DNA from: MGBC113645 sp036308445
Lineage (GTDB): Bacteria > Bacillota_I > Bacilli_A > Erysipelotrichales > Coprobacillaceae
Reading direction: 5' to 3'
DNA: 12,847 nt
NCBI GenBank assembly: GCA_036308445.1
Contig: JAXJVS010000153.1
Span: forward strand, 1 to 12,847
Position 1 is the first letter of the stretch, and the number at the start of each line of letters is the position of its first letter. A program made the translations under genes and the position numbers. The notes under the pieces were generated by a model. It ran no database searches and was not told where the DNA came from. It saw only the letters and a list, made by a program, of their open reading frames with translations. Below, one piece after another: positions 1 to 8,897 of this stretch.

Positions 1-497
1 GCATTACTAGTAAGACATTCTTTATTATCAGTATAAACAATATATTTATCTCCGGGATTTAATTTCTTTTTATCTATTAAGACTTTCTTTACAGATGTAG
101 TTTTTAGTTTTCCTGTTGGATTTCCGTCTTTAAATTCCTAAAAATCAGAAGCAGAAATACTCTGATTAAAATTATGTAATTCTTCAGAAGAAATATTTCT
201 TTCTGGACTAGGAAAACATCCAATCTATGATTTATTAGTAAGTGGATTATACGATACTATATAGATGATATCTCCAAATTCACATGTACCAACAGGAATA
301 TATCCCTCTGGTAAATACGCAGTTTCAACTCTTCCATTACCCATATCATTTTGAAGGGACGCATCATTACCATTATTAGTAATAAATGTTGCATTTAATG
401 CTGCTGTAAGAGTAGTTGCACTGGTATTATCTGGAGAAAAATCCATTACTAAACCATCTTGCCAAGTATTTTTTGTTTTCTAAACACTGTTATTCAT
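1..497 (-). CDS. Large crAss-like tail protein, N-terminal part (runs off window)
   Basis: The first 165 codons of a longer gene; no stop is reached before the window edge. The start is ATG at 497, overlapping the end of the upstream gene by 8 bases, so translation is probably coupled. The visible protein has short motifs I associate with the large tail protein of crAss-like phages: GLVMDFSP (16-23), NDMGNGRVETAYLPEGY (about 54-70), a glycine- and isoleucine-rich strand, then FPSPERN. From family knowledge this is a tail hub or 'muzzle' type virion protein; which of these is inference. Three in-frame TAG codons (6, 91 and 120) are read as Gln. The TAG at codon 6 means almost nothing would be made without suppression. 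No signal peptide or membrane segment is visible. Confidence 0.8.
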
Positions 498-1116
498 TTT
501 TATTTTCCGTTTTATGGTTATATCTTCTTTTTACATCTGACACATATTCATAATCATAAACTGAAAGTAATATATCATTAAATTTTAAAGGTTCTCGTTC
601 TAAAATACACTCTGCTTTATCTGTGATTAATTCCTCTTTATAATGAGTCATTCCGAATTCCATTGGCATAGGTACTTTAAAAATAGCAACATGATTATAT
701 TCTGATATATTACATTCGTCATATATTTTATAGAGTACAACTTTAGAAAAAGTAAAATTTTTTCTAGGTCTACCTCTTCGATTTTTCTATTTTAAATATT
801 CTTCATATTGATTTTTGGTTAAAGCAAAATAATAATATCCATTCCAAGGTATTTGTTTTCTTTTATACATTACTCGTAATTTAACTACCATTTTTTTAAT
901 ATAATAATTAAACCATTTAAGTGAATCATTCATTAAGCTTCCTGTATAAAACCAAAAATCTCTTCGTTTAATTAATACATCACCACCATAACTATTATGT
1001 AAATATAAACTTTTCCATCCAAACTATAATATGCGTTTAATGTCTTCTTTTGGTACAGTTGGGTATAGTTCATATATTTTTTCATAATAATCTTGAATTG
1101 ACTTTTCTTTAGCCAT
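490..1116 (-). CDS. Conserved crAss-like structural-block protein with an AT-hook-like motif
   Basis: A 208-residue protein from ATG at 1116 to TAA at 490. In-frame TAG codons at 31 and 110 are read as Gln. It is rich in Tyr, Lys and Trp (GWKSLYLHNSYGG at 34-46; WNGYYYFALT at 91-100), a pattern I recognise loosely from crAss-like phages in the genes just before the large tail protein. Residues 112-119 (NRRGRPRK) match the AT-hook core, a minor-groove DNA-binding motif, and directly follow the second TAG. The C-terminus is mixed charged. It starts 35 bases after the previous gene and overlaps the next by 8 bases. A neck, ring or tail assembly role is inferred from position; DNA contact is inferred from the motif only. 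No enzymatic motif is seen. Confidence 0.8.
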
Positions 1117-1151
1117 TAATACATATTATTAATAATTATTATTAATTCAAA

Positions 1152-1598
1152 TTAATACTACTTACCTTCATTAGTATTGTCAATTATTCTCTGTTTATCT
1201 TTAGAAGATAAGTATATAGGTTTCTCTCTTGGCAATCTTTTTTCACTCTGCATTGATAACGCTAACTAATATCCACTGAAGTTAGACGTTATAAAATCTA
1301 CATCATTCCATTTTCCATTTTTAAAAGCCTTTTTAAAATCTTTTCCATCAGTTCTTTTCATATACATATATGCTTGAGTTCTTCCAATTCCAGGAAATTT
1401 AAAATGGGTGTTGTTGTCTATAATATCATCGACAACCATTTCTACACTTTTCATAAATATCTATTCTGCTAAATCACGTTTATTTCCATCAGAATAAATA
1501 TCAATACATTGTTTCTTTGTCATTTTAAGCTTTTCAACTGGAAAATTCATAAATAAATCCTTTCCAGTGAAAGCATGTCCTACAGCATAATTACTCAT
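1152..1598 (-). CDS. Conserved phage protein of the neck/tail gene cluster, function unknown
   Basis: A 148-residue protein from ATG at 1598 to TAA at 1152. TAG codons at 46, 111 and 147 are read as Gln; the last is the penultimate codon, so the normal C-terminus would be Lys-Gln-Tyr. Recognisable blocks are FPGIGRTQAYMYMKR (about 69-83), then a Lys-rich turn, GKWNDVDF, SNFSGYQLAL and RLPREKPIYL. No catalytic motif, membrane segment or signal peptide is visible. The start codon is only 10 bases past the stem of the hairpin that follows the upstream gene, and there is no Shine-Dalgarno site. Its place between a probable connector gene and the tail genes suggests a virion assembly role; I cannot name the family. 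Confidence 0.78.
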
Positions 1599-1630
1599 AA
1601 ACAAAAATAGGGAGACATGACTGCCTCCCT
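1599..1630 (-). terminator. Hairpin with U-run after the 1632-2321 gene
   Basis: In the minus-strand RNA, AGGGAG pairs with CUCCCU and the stem continues with a G-U wobble, C-G and A-U, giving 9 bp around a GUCA loop. AUUUUUGUUU follows. The wobble would be an A-C mismatch in the opposite RNA, so the element is oriented to the minus strand. It starts 2 bases after the upstream stop codon. The next ATG follows the U-run immediately. Confidence 0.8.
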
Positions 1631-1631
1631 T

Positions 1632-2321
1632 TTATATAATACTTTTATAACTTCTACCATATGTTTTACGATTCCAAGATGATTGTGCATCAAGTATAGC
1701 ATCCATTTCATTTTGACTAACGTGCTCAGGAACACGTGCAGCATCACAATGAAACAACCATTGTTGCTTAAGTTCTTGAGCCATCATTAAAACAGCTTGG
1801 TTATTAGTTTTAATTGCTTCCTTATATTTGACTACATAAGCAATATAATTAGCAATAGCAATAGCTTCTTTATCGTTTATTTCAGGAAGTCCGTCTTTAT
1901 CAAGTATCTCGGTATGATAAAGTAAAACTACTTTTCCTAATCCTTTATTTACATATAATTTATCTCCGACTCTTCTGTATTTAACAAAACGTCCACTTAT
2001 GTAATGAGGATCTAGGAAAGCCTTTTTACTTTCTATATAATTCTCAGTATATAAAGAGGATGTATCACCATACTCTTTGGTATTGCTTGTATAATTCCAA
2101 TCTTCAGAACCACAATAAGTAACTGCTTCAATAATATCAACATCACATGGTAATTGGATGGACCCATCTTGACAGTTTACATTTAAAATAACTTTATTTA
2201 AATGTGTATTCTTATTTCCTATAAAATTATATGCAACTAAACCAATTTCTTCAAGGTCTTCTGTATCCCCTTCGACATCATATAATGTCTAAGCTAAAGT
2301 TATGGCATATCTAAAATTCAT
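1632..2321 (-). CDS. Probable neck connector/tail-tubular (ring) protein
   Basis: A 229-residue protein starting at ATG 2321 (ATGA overlap with the upstream stop) and ending TAA 1632. One TAG (codon 11) is read as Gln. The layout resembles head-completion or tail-tubular proteins of podoviruses (T7 gp11 / P22 gp4 type): an early Leu-Pro-Cys-Asp strand (LPCDVDIIEAV), a middle Tyr-rich beta part (FVKYRRVGDKLYV), then a helical C-terminal half (INDKEAIAIANYIAYVVKY) that in those families packs against the portal. The match is from memory, by eye. Position after the capsid genes and next to another conserved crAss-like gene fits a ring protein between portal and tail. Placing TAG so early makes this gene a good on/off target for suppression. 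Confidence 0.78.
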
Positions 2322-3013
2322 CCGGTAGTATATTCTTGAGTATTAGGTTTATTTGATGCTTGATATTGTCTATAATACTATAGTTTTTCTTTTACTAATT
2401 TATCTTTAACTAACTAATCAATAAAACTTGTATTTACATCAGGTCCATTTAATTCATCCATATTGCAACATTTGTAATGATTCAATTGTCTTGGATCTTT
2501 AAATGCGGCAACTACAGATACTTGTTCTAAAAACGGAGCATTAAATAAATAACAATCTAACATTCCATTTTCATTAGGAGCATAATCAATCCATACATAT
2601 GGTTTACGACTAGATCTTTTTTTATATTGTTTATTTTCAAGTTCAGTCAAAGAAGTTATTATAGAAAATTTATTTCTACGATCTGTAGAACCTATATATT
2701 CTATAGCGTTTTTTCCAAAATAAGATATAAGTTGAGGTATTTCAAAATGGGCAACTAAAGTATCATCTGGATTAATATCTTTACAACTACATCTTTCTAA
2801 AGACTTGCAATCAACATCAATACAATTAATAGCTATTACTAAGTCCTTAATTGGAAATATTCCTTTTAAAAAATACTAATGTATAATTTCTAGCCTACAA
2901 GCAACAATTTCATCTTGAAGCTAATCCATATTCATGGATAAGTTTTGATGGTATCCTCGTAAGCCGGAAACTACATCATTTCGTATTTGTGAGGCTAGCT
3001 TTTCTATATACAT
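2318..3013 (-). CDS. Conserved crAss-like structural (ring/neck-type) protein
   Basis: A 231-residue protein from ATG 3013 to TGA 2318. TGA is kept as a true stop here, showing that only TAG is reassigned. The start shares one base with the stop of the upstream gene (TAATG) and the stop overlaps the next start (ATGA), so three genes are translationally coupled. TAG codons at 31, 46, 200 and 212 are read as Gln. Visible features are an N-terminal helical stretch (IRNDVVSGLRG), Cys clusters (INCIDVDCKSLERCSC at about 62-77) and a Trp/Tyr-rich middle (KPYVWIDYAP). The blocks resemble structural proteins of crAss-like phages. A metal-binding role for the four Cys is possible but unproven. Confidence 0.78.
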
Positions 3014-3426
3014 TATTCTTTATTTTCAGGGTTATTTTTAACACGGTTAGGGCACTCTAAATTATAGCATCTGAGTCCTTTTAAATAATTAATTTGATCT
3101 TTTAATTTAGCTAATTCATTACCTTTAGCTCGTAATTCATCATCAAATTTAGCTTCGATAGAACGTGCTGTTTTACGATATTCACGGAACTAATCAGAAA
3201 GATCATTATAGTCTTTAGCCATTTCTGTAATTTGATTATACATAGCTTCAAAACGATCTCTTTCCAGGTGTTCTAGTTTATCTTTTGTTTCAATTTCAGA
3301 CTATTTTGCTAACTCATTTTCAATTTTAGTTTTACTCTTAAAAGTTGCAAAATAAGTTATAGCCGCACCTATACCTCCGCCACCAATTAAAGATAAAGCC
3401 CAATCTTGTATAGAACTAAAATCCAT
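3013..3426 (-). CDS. Membrane-anchored coiled-coil protein, candidate lysis (holin/spanin-like) protein
   Basis: A 137-residue protein from ATG 3426 to TAA 3013. Residues about 9-28 form one hydrophobic, Gly-rich segment (LSLIGGGGIGAA) that could span a membrane. A long charged region (30-115) with heptad-like Leu/Ile spacing looks like a coiled coil, and the end carries a CYNLECPNR motif. Short proteins with one N-terminal membrane helix, a coiled coil and a C-terminal C-x4-CP(N/F)R motif are familiar to me from gut Bacteroidetes phages. A holin or inner-membrane spanin role is inference; an assembly chaperone is the alternative. TAG codons 42 and 79 are read as Gln. The start lies about 16 bases past a strong hairpin. 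Confidence 0.75.
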
Positions 3427-3431
3427 ATAAT

Positions 3432-3466
3432 TTAATTAAAATAGAGGAGGAGAAAACTCCTCCTCT
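3432..3466 (-). terminator. Perfect 10-bp hairpin after the 3475-4407 gene
   Basis: In the minus-strand RNA, AGAGGAGGAG pairs perfectly with CUCCUCCUCU around a UUUU loop (stem 3443-3452 with 3457-3466), followed by the U-rich AUUUUAAUUAAAUU. It begins 8 bases after the stop codon of the upstream gene and ends 16 bases before the next ATG. Confidence 0.85.
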
Positions 3467-3474
3467 GTTATTTA

Positions 3475-4407
3475 TTAATCATCTAATTCTGTACCTTCAT
3501 CAGTAGTAGCAGCAGCAGCAGTAAAACCAAGTTTTTGAAGAGCAGTTTCCCAATCTCTGATTAATTCTGGATCATTTTTAACCCAGAATACATGAGTAGT
3601 ATGAGACATACCTTTGTGGCCTACAAACATAGTTCCTTCATTAGCAGCAGGGGCTACATATTCAATAATATATTGATTATAAATACCTCCTACTACAGGA
3701 ACTTCTGATTTATGTTTAGCTGTCCATGCAGAAGCAGCTTCAGTAGGAAGACGAAGATTCTTAGTTAGGTATGAATAAGTACCGAAAGCATTTTTAACGT
3801 CCTTGCGATTTGTTTCTATAATTCCTAAAGAAACTAATGCATCATAACCAAATGATATAACAATTTTATCATCTTTGAGAATATCTAGTTTAAAATCTTT
3901 AAAACGTAGGTATTGATTAGTACTTGTAAGTGTAAAATCTGTTAATGCAGATTCAGAAGAATTATGTGTTACTTTTAATAAATTTTTTCCAACATTAAAT
4001 AGATTGTTAGGAATAATTTTTGAAAAACCTGCTTCAGTCATGTACATAGGAATAAACTATACAGTAAAAGTACGCTTACTTCCCATGCTGGTAGCAAATG
4101 CTCCAGATGCAGCGTCTTCTTCTCCTAATGTAATATGCAATTCTGCAATACAGTCTGCAAAAACTTTTTCCTATTCTTCTTCTGTATAATATGCTGCAAG
4201 CACTTTGGAAGCAAATTCGCCCATCTTAAATTTAGCCCAAGCAAGTGTTTCGTTATGACCTGCCGCTTTATAGATTTTATCTACATATTGTTTTTCAAAT
4301 ATAAAATCGTTTTTTAGACGAAGTTTGTCTGTACTTGGGCCAAAACCACTTCCAGTAAAAATATCATTATTATTAATGATTGTTGTTGTTTGAAAATTTA
4401 ATCCCAT
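3475..4407 (-). CDS. Probable auxiliary capsid or other abundant virion protein
   Basis: A 310-residue protein from ATG 4407 to TAA 3475, joined across TAG codons 79 and 117. Without recoding it would look like two separate short genes. The N-terminus is Asn/Thr-rich (TTTIINNNDIFTG) and a helical part with KMGEFASKVLAAYYTEEE follows. The rest is mixed alpha/beta with Gly/Ala-rich stretches (GEEDAASGAFATSMG) and an Ala/Thr-rich acidic tail ending GTELDD. The third gene after the capsid gene and followed by a strong terminator, it may be an auxiliary capsid or head-tail structural protein. I recognise it only as a crAss-like structural-block protein. No signal peptide, membrane segment or catalytic motif is visible. 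Confidence 0.78.
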
Positions 4408-4428
4408 AATTAATTAATTTATTTTAAG

Positions 4429-5403
4429 TTATTGCTATTGTCCAGTTGGTCGGGCAATAGACTAAGTTATCTACATATTATTTGGTAATCTTGGATCGTT
4501 CATACGTTCCATTATTAAATGCACCAACTCGTTAATTATCTCTTGATTAACATAATCTGGGAATTCCATGATTTGTGAGGTGTCCTAAGTTAAATCAATT
4601 TGTTCCTAAGTTAATTTAGCATACTATGGAACTTTTAAATAATCAATTTGAACTTGTTGTAACTCAAACATATCATTTTTTGAACCACATCTAATTTCAC
4701 AACGAATTTTAGAAGGGTTTCCTATTCTAAATGCAATTGGTTTTTCTACTAGTGATTGTCTAGATTCAAAACCTTCTATATTTAATTTGAAAGTTCTCGG
4801 AAAATTAGATTCTTCAATCACTTCCATTATCACCCTAGCAGGTTCTCTTTCTACTTGTATTATTCCTTCAAAATTACTAACCGAATAAATTCCATTCATG
4901 TCAGTACCATTTTGATAATAACCTTCGTCAGTCTTTACAGGGTTAGTTGGGAAAGAGTCATTAGTATTTATATTATGTATATAATAATACGGTCTTTTAT
5001 AAGATGGTCTGTTATAAACATCCTATAAAACTAACCCTAAAGAATCTGAAGTTAATTTAGTTGCAGGAATTTCTATATAAGAGTCTTTATTATAGCATCC
5101 TTTAGAATAATTTATTTTATAAATACAAATACAATTCAACAAATGTAAATAATCTATAGGAAAGTATATCTCATAATCATTTTTAAATTTAGATATAGAT
5201 TTTGGAGTAAGGAAACATGTAGATTTTAATACTCGTAGATCATCTGTAGTTTGTTGATTTGTTTCATAAATATTATAAATTTTATTGACATACTAACCAA
5301 TTGCTTTATTTATAAGATAATTAAATTCATAAAGCTTTAAGGCAGGAGCGTTTACCTTACTAATTTCGATTAATACAGCTTCATAAACCTATCTTAATGT
5401 CAT
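4429..5403 (-). CDS. Conserved crAss-like structural protein, TAG-rich
   Basis: A 324-residue protein from ATG 5403 to TAA 4429. It holds nine in-frame TAG codons (5, 37, 127, 260, 266, 273, 311, 314, 323), the most in the window. The N-terminal block VNAPALKLYEFNYLINKAI, followed by QYVNKIYNIYETNQQTTDDL, is one I recognise as strongly conserved in crAss-like phages, which supports reading through the first TAGs: they fall inside or next to it. The middle is Tyr/Asn-rich (RPYYYIHNINTN). The C-terminal third is helical and ends GQQQ, with a TAG as the middle of the three Gln codons. A portal-proximal or ring-type virion role is inferred from position. With standard decoding only four residues would be made. 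Confidence 0.85.
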
Positions 5404-5428
5404 TGCAATTATATTAAAAACTTATAAT

Positions 5429-6289
5429 TTAATCTTCAAACATTTCAGGATAAGTATCCTTTCTAATTAGGCTTAAAGTTTTTTGGTTTTTAGCTGATTT
5501 CATCCATTCTACTACAGCATTATCAGTAGCTCCAAGAGTTACCTGACCTTCTTCTCCAAATAAATAAAGTCCGTTTTTCTTATAAATAACTCCTTTTTCT
5601 TTAGCTTCGATAAACAACATACGAAGTTGAATATCACCACCAGTATAACAATTAATAATTTTTTCTGGAGTTTTTTCTGCAATAGATAATAGATAATCTT
5701 CAACATCTGCATTAGGAAGATTTTTCATATCACGACCTAGTACTTTAGCTACTAACAATCTACCTTCATATCCACGTTCATCATTCATAATATAATTAGA
5801 AGCTTCAACAATAAGTTTGCGTCTAGTAACTCTGCGTTGAGATTCATATCCTGGTCGATCAATATATAATTCTGCAGTACCGTAACGAGGTCTTTTAGAT
5901 TTTGGATCTGTAGTACCATCAATCAAATATTCGCCCTTATCATTTTTTGCAAAACGATCGGGAGCAATAAGTGAACAATCTTTAATAGCTTCCCAAATAG
6001 CAGCTTCGTAAATATCATCAAGATTAAAAGTCTTTCCATCTTCAATAACAAAAACTTCATCTTCTTTGATATATGCTGCTTCACCTCTAGACTCTTTTTC
6101 AAGTTCTGCTGGTGTTAGTATAATATCACCATGAGCATCAACACGTTTCACACAGTCTGCATAACGACCTCTACTATTTCTTTGAGGTTGAATAAAATAT
6201 TTTTGACCAACCTTTCCAAAAACACTTCTTAGAACAACGATATTACTTTTCAAATCGCCATCCTTTATTTCATTAACTTTTTTTGCCAT
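5429..6289 (-). CDS. Conserved crAss-like virion-block protein next to the capsid gene
   Basis: A 286-residue protein from ATG 6289 to TAA 5429 with no TAG codon; all its Gln codons are CAA/CAG. The N-terminus is Lys-rich (MAKKVNEIKDGD) and followed by a beta-rich region (IVVLRSVFGKVGQKYFIQP). A basic middle (YESQRRVTRRKLIVEA) leads to a helical C-terminal half with a glycine-rich turn (LYLFGEEGQVTLG). It lies directly after the major capsid gene, separated by a hairpin, a position usually held by head-completion or auxiliary capsid proteins in crAss-like phages. No catalytic motif is recognised. Sharing the lack of TAG with the capsid gene suggests the two are meant to be translated without suppression. 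Confidence 0.85.
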   Translation of the reverse strand: MAKKVNEIKDGDLKSNIVVLRSVFGKVGQKYFIQPQRNSRGRYADCVKRVDAHGDIILTPAELEKESRGEAAYIKEDEVFVIEDGKTFNLDDIYEAAIWEAIKDCSLIAPDRFAKNDKGEYLIDGTTDPKSKRPRYGTAELYIDRPGYESQRRVTRRKLIVEASNYIMNDERGYEGRLLVAKVLGRDMKNLPNADVEDYLLSIAEKTPEKIINCYTGGDIQLRMLFIEAKEKGVIYKKNGLYLFGEEGQVTLGATDNAVVEWMKSAKNQKTLSLIRKDTYPEMFED

Positions 6290-6302
6290 AATTCATATTC
6301 AT

Positions 6303-6340
6303 ATTTTAAAATTGGGTAGGGGAGCACCTCGTCCCCTACC
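6303..6340 (-). terminator. GC-rich hairpin after the major capsid gene
   Basis: GGTAGGGGA (6315-6323) pairs perfectly with TCCCCTACC (6332-6340), 9 bp around an 8-base loop. This is the most GC-rich patch near the capsid gene. In the minus-strand RNA it is followed by CAAUUUUAAAAUAU, only moderately U-rich, so termination may be partial. It could lower transcription of the genes behind the capsid gene or stabilise the capsid mRNA 3' end. Confidence 0.75.
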
Positions 6341-6381
6341 TTATCTAATTACTGTTTTAATCTTTTTATTCAATTTTTAAA

Positions 6382-7803
6382 TTATTCATTACCAGTTAAA
6401 ATGAATGAACGGTAAGGATTCATTACACCTATACCGCAATATCCCCAGATACCAGAGATACCACCTGCAACTGGTGTTGAAACTACACCGCTTGATAGAC
6501 CATCTTTACCACCAGGACCATACATATCGTATGTCATATAGTCACCACCCTTAAGAGAGAACATAACTACTGGAGGAGTTGTAGAAGTCTTACCAGTTGT
6601 AAGGTCTACACACAAGAAATAAGGTTTAGTAAATTCACGGCTCAAAGTTCTATCAACCTTGAAAGAAATTACATTACCACCCCATTCATAAGCATCAAAT
6701 GTAGCACCTACTTTAATATACTTACCTTCGCCACCTTTAGACCATAGATAAGCACCGTCTGTTTTACGATCAGCTAGATAACCACCAAGAACACGTTGTA
6801 CAATACCCCAAGCTTGTTCATTTACTATAAAACAGAAATGATTACCTGTAGGATTTTGTGCTTTTTCAACCATTGTATTAATTACAGTGTGGAATGTGTT
6901 AATAGTAATTTTGTTAGCTGCATATTTACTTGCAAAACGTTCAATTTGAGGAATCATACCATCGCCAATTTGAATAGGACGACCTGTTGTACGATCAGAA
7001 ATTGTTGCTTTACCATCTGCACCCATGTTACCTTTAGCAAGAAGCATCATGTTTTCACGAGCATACAAGAAGTGTTCAATCAAATTCTTCTTCATTGGAT
7101 CAAGCTTGTAAATTGTTTCAGTCAAACAACCTTGATTTTCACCTTTACCAATCTTAATGAATGTATCTTCCATTGCAGCATATTTTGCTGAATAACTGTC
7201 TTCTACACGAACAGTTGTAAGATAATTACGCATTTTTTCAACATTAGATTGATACTTAACGAAACCACAATCGTGTAATTCTGGTTTAGCATTACCAATG
7301 AAACGAGTTGTATCACCAACTTGACATCCTTCTTTATCAAGAATAGAAGAATAATCATCATCGATTAAGCGAACCATTACTGACCACATATTGTCAGCTT
7401 TACGTACTGGGCGTGAAACAACAAAACATTGTTGACCAGTTTTTTCAATTTTGAAAATTTCATGTAATTGATAATAATTTTCAGTAAAAATCATTTCAAT
7501 TTCAGAACCATTTTCACCTGTTTCTACTGGAACAGCTGCAAAAGGAATTCTTTTAATTTGATTAGTTTCGATTTCCCATTCAAAATAAGTAGAATCGATT
7601 GATTGAAAGCTTCCTGCTTTCTTAGAATCACCATAATAAATATTACGAAGACTTTCTGTCAAGAAAGTTGCAGTAAGCTCTGGATAAAGTCTTGATACAA
7701 CACCAAGACGATGTGGTCTTTCACCAAGGAACTTACTGAAATCTTCATAAGTTCTAGTATCTCCCATAGTAGGGCGATTTGTTACAATACTTGCTACTAG
7801 CAT
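6382..7803 (-). CDS. Major capsid protein (crAss-like, HK97-fold family)
   Basis: A 473-residue protein from ATG 7803 to TAA 6382. I recognise it as the crAss-like major capsid protein from the ordered blocks near the N-terminus (GDTRTYEDFSKFLGERPHR), in the middle (FLYARENMMLLAKGNMG) and at the C-terminus (GIWGYCGIGVMNPYRSF). Its length is near that usual for crAss-like capsid proteins. From family knowledge these have the HK97 fold and form the icosahedral head. There is no TAG codon: about 13 Gln residues all use CAA/CAG. The leader is AT-rich with no Shine-Dalgarno site, as usual for Bacteroidetes. An acidic scaffold-like gene lies 34 bases upstream and a GC-rich hairpin follows the stop. 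Confidence 0.93.
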   Translation of the reverse strand: MLVASIVTNRPTMGDTRTYEDFSKFLGERPHRLGVVSRLYPELTATFLTESLRNIYYGDSKKAGSFQSIDSTYFEWEIETNQIKRIPFAAVPVETGENGSEIEMIFTENYYQLHEIFKIEKTGQQCFVVSRPVRKADNMWSVMVRLIDDDYSSILDKEGCQVGDTTRFIGNAKPELHDCGFVKYQSNVEKMRNYLTTVRVEDSYSAKYAAMEDTFIKIGKGENQGCLTETIYKLDPMKKNLIEHFLYARENMMLLAKGNMGADGKATISDRTTGRPIQIGDGMIPQIERFASKYAANKITINTFHTVINTMVEKAQNPTGNHFCFIVNEQAWGIVQRVLGGYLADRKTDGAYLWSKGGEGKYIKVGATFDAYEWGGNVISFKVDRTLSREFTKPYFLCVDLTTGKTSTTPPVVMFSLKGGDYMTYDMYGPGGKDGLSSGVVSTPVAGGISGIWGYCGIGVMNPYRSFILTGNE

Positions 7804-7837
7804 AAATAAAATATTTTTAATAGTTAATAATTAATAA

Positions 7838-8836
7838 TTACCATTCTTCATCATCTACAAAGAAATTATCTTCTTTAGTAGATTTAGGTTGTGATTTTGG
7901 AGCAAATGCTAATTTAGACTTATTACCTTGTAAATCTTTTTTAGCCGCTTCATAACCACGTTTATAATTGTCCTACATCTATTTTGTGAGTTCTTCAACA
8001 ATCTATTCTTCATTTAATAACCAGAACGCAGCTTTAGTAAATAGTTTTGGATCTTGTAAAGCATATCCAAAAGCACTAACACCTTTATCATCAAGTCTTA
8101 GCATAAATTCTGCTAATTCGTCGATATCATCATTAGATAGTTCTAATTCTTGTCCAGCAAATGAATTAAGACCTCGAATCTCATTTGTAATAGAAGTAGC
8201 GAATTGATTATAAGCAGCTTCTTGTTTAGCTGCTAATTCGTTAGCTTGTTGTGCTTCTTCATCTTGCTGTAATCTAATATATTCTTTACGAAGTCCTTCA
8301 ACAGTCTTTTTAAATAATGTTTCATTTTGTTTTGCATTATTAATAGCTTCTTCAATTTCTTCGTCTGTAATATTATCAGACCCAACTTTTTCTAACAAAT
8401 CTAGAGCGTATACATCTTCATCAGATAATTGATCAATCTTATAAGATTGAATAGAAGTTTCTTGTGGTTGTTGTAATGATTGCATATAATCATTTACTGA
8501 CATACCGCTGTTTCTAATTGAATTAAGAAGATCTATTTCTTCATTAGTTAGTTCATCTTCAATTGATTCTTGTTGATATAAAATATTCAACTACTCTTCT
8601 CTTGATAAAGTATCCCAAGATCTTTCAATAATAGCACCTGATTCATCTTCAAATTTAATTTTAGATGGATCAGAAATACCTTTAAGACGTAATACTTCAT
8701 TTGTTAAATCATCTATCTACCTTTCTTGATGAGTTTCAGATTTCAATTCATCTGTGTTATCATCGTTAGGCTGAATTTCTGAAACATCGTCCAAAAATTC
8801 ATCGTCGTCAAAAATCACTTCATCAAAATTGTCCAT
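7838..8836 (-). CDS. Acidic coiled-coil protein, putative capsid scaffold
   Basis: A 332-residue protein from ATG 8836 to TAA 7838, joined across TAG codons 40, 82, 278, 286 and 288. It is very acidic at both ends (FDDDEFLDD near residue 10; FVDDEEW at the C-terminus) and rich in Glu, Gln and Leu between. Long helical, coiled-coil-like stretches occur at about residues 75-240, including RLQQDEEAQQANELAAKQEAA. A Lys-rich patch (about 289-320) precedes the acidic tail. An acidic, helical protein coded directly before the major capsid gene is the typical setting of a head scaffolding protein; this is inference from composition and position. No protease motif is visible. Confidence 0.8.
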
Positions 8837-8897
8837 AAATCATAATCATTTTTAACATTTAATCTTTCATAATATATTAATATATTTTTATATTTTT

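Noticed and set aside
1117..1151. AT-rich near-palindrome (TAATAATTATTATTAA) between two genes as an operator
   Set aside because: The symmetry is imperfect and such A/T runs are common in the gaps of this window, so chance explains it.
6796..7191. Plus-strand open frame of 131 codons inside the capsid gene
   Set aside because: It lies antisense to the well-supported major capsid gene, has Cys/Phe-rich low-complexity content typical of a reverse-strand shadow, and no start signal or family look.
7804..7837. Promoter directly before the capsid gene
   Set aside because: The gap is 34 bases of A/T with no TTTG and TAnnTTTG pair I could place; the gene can be served by the transcript of the scaffold-like gene.
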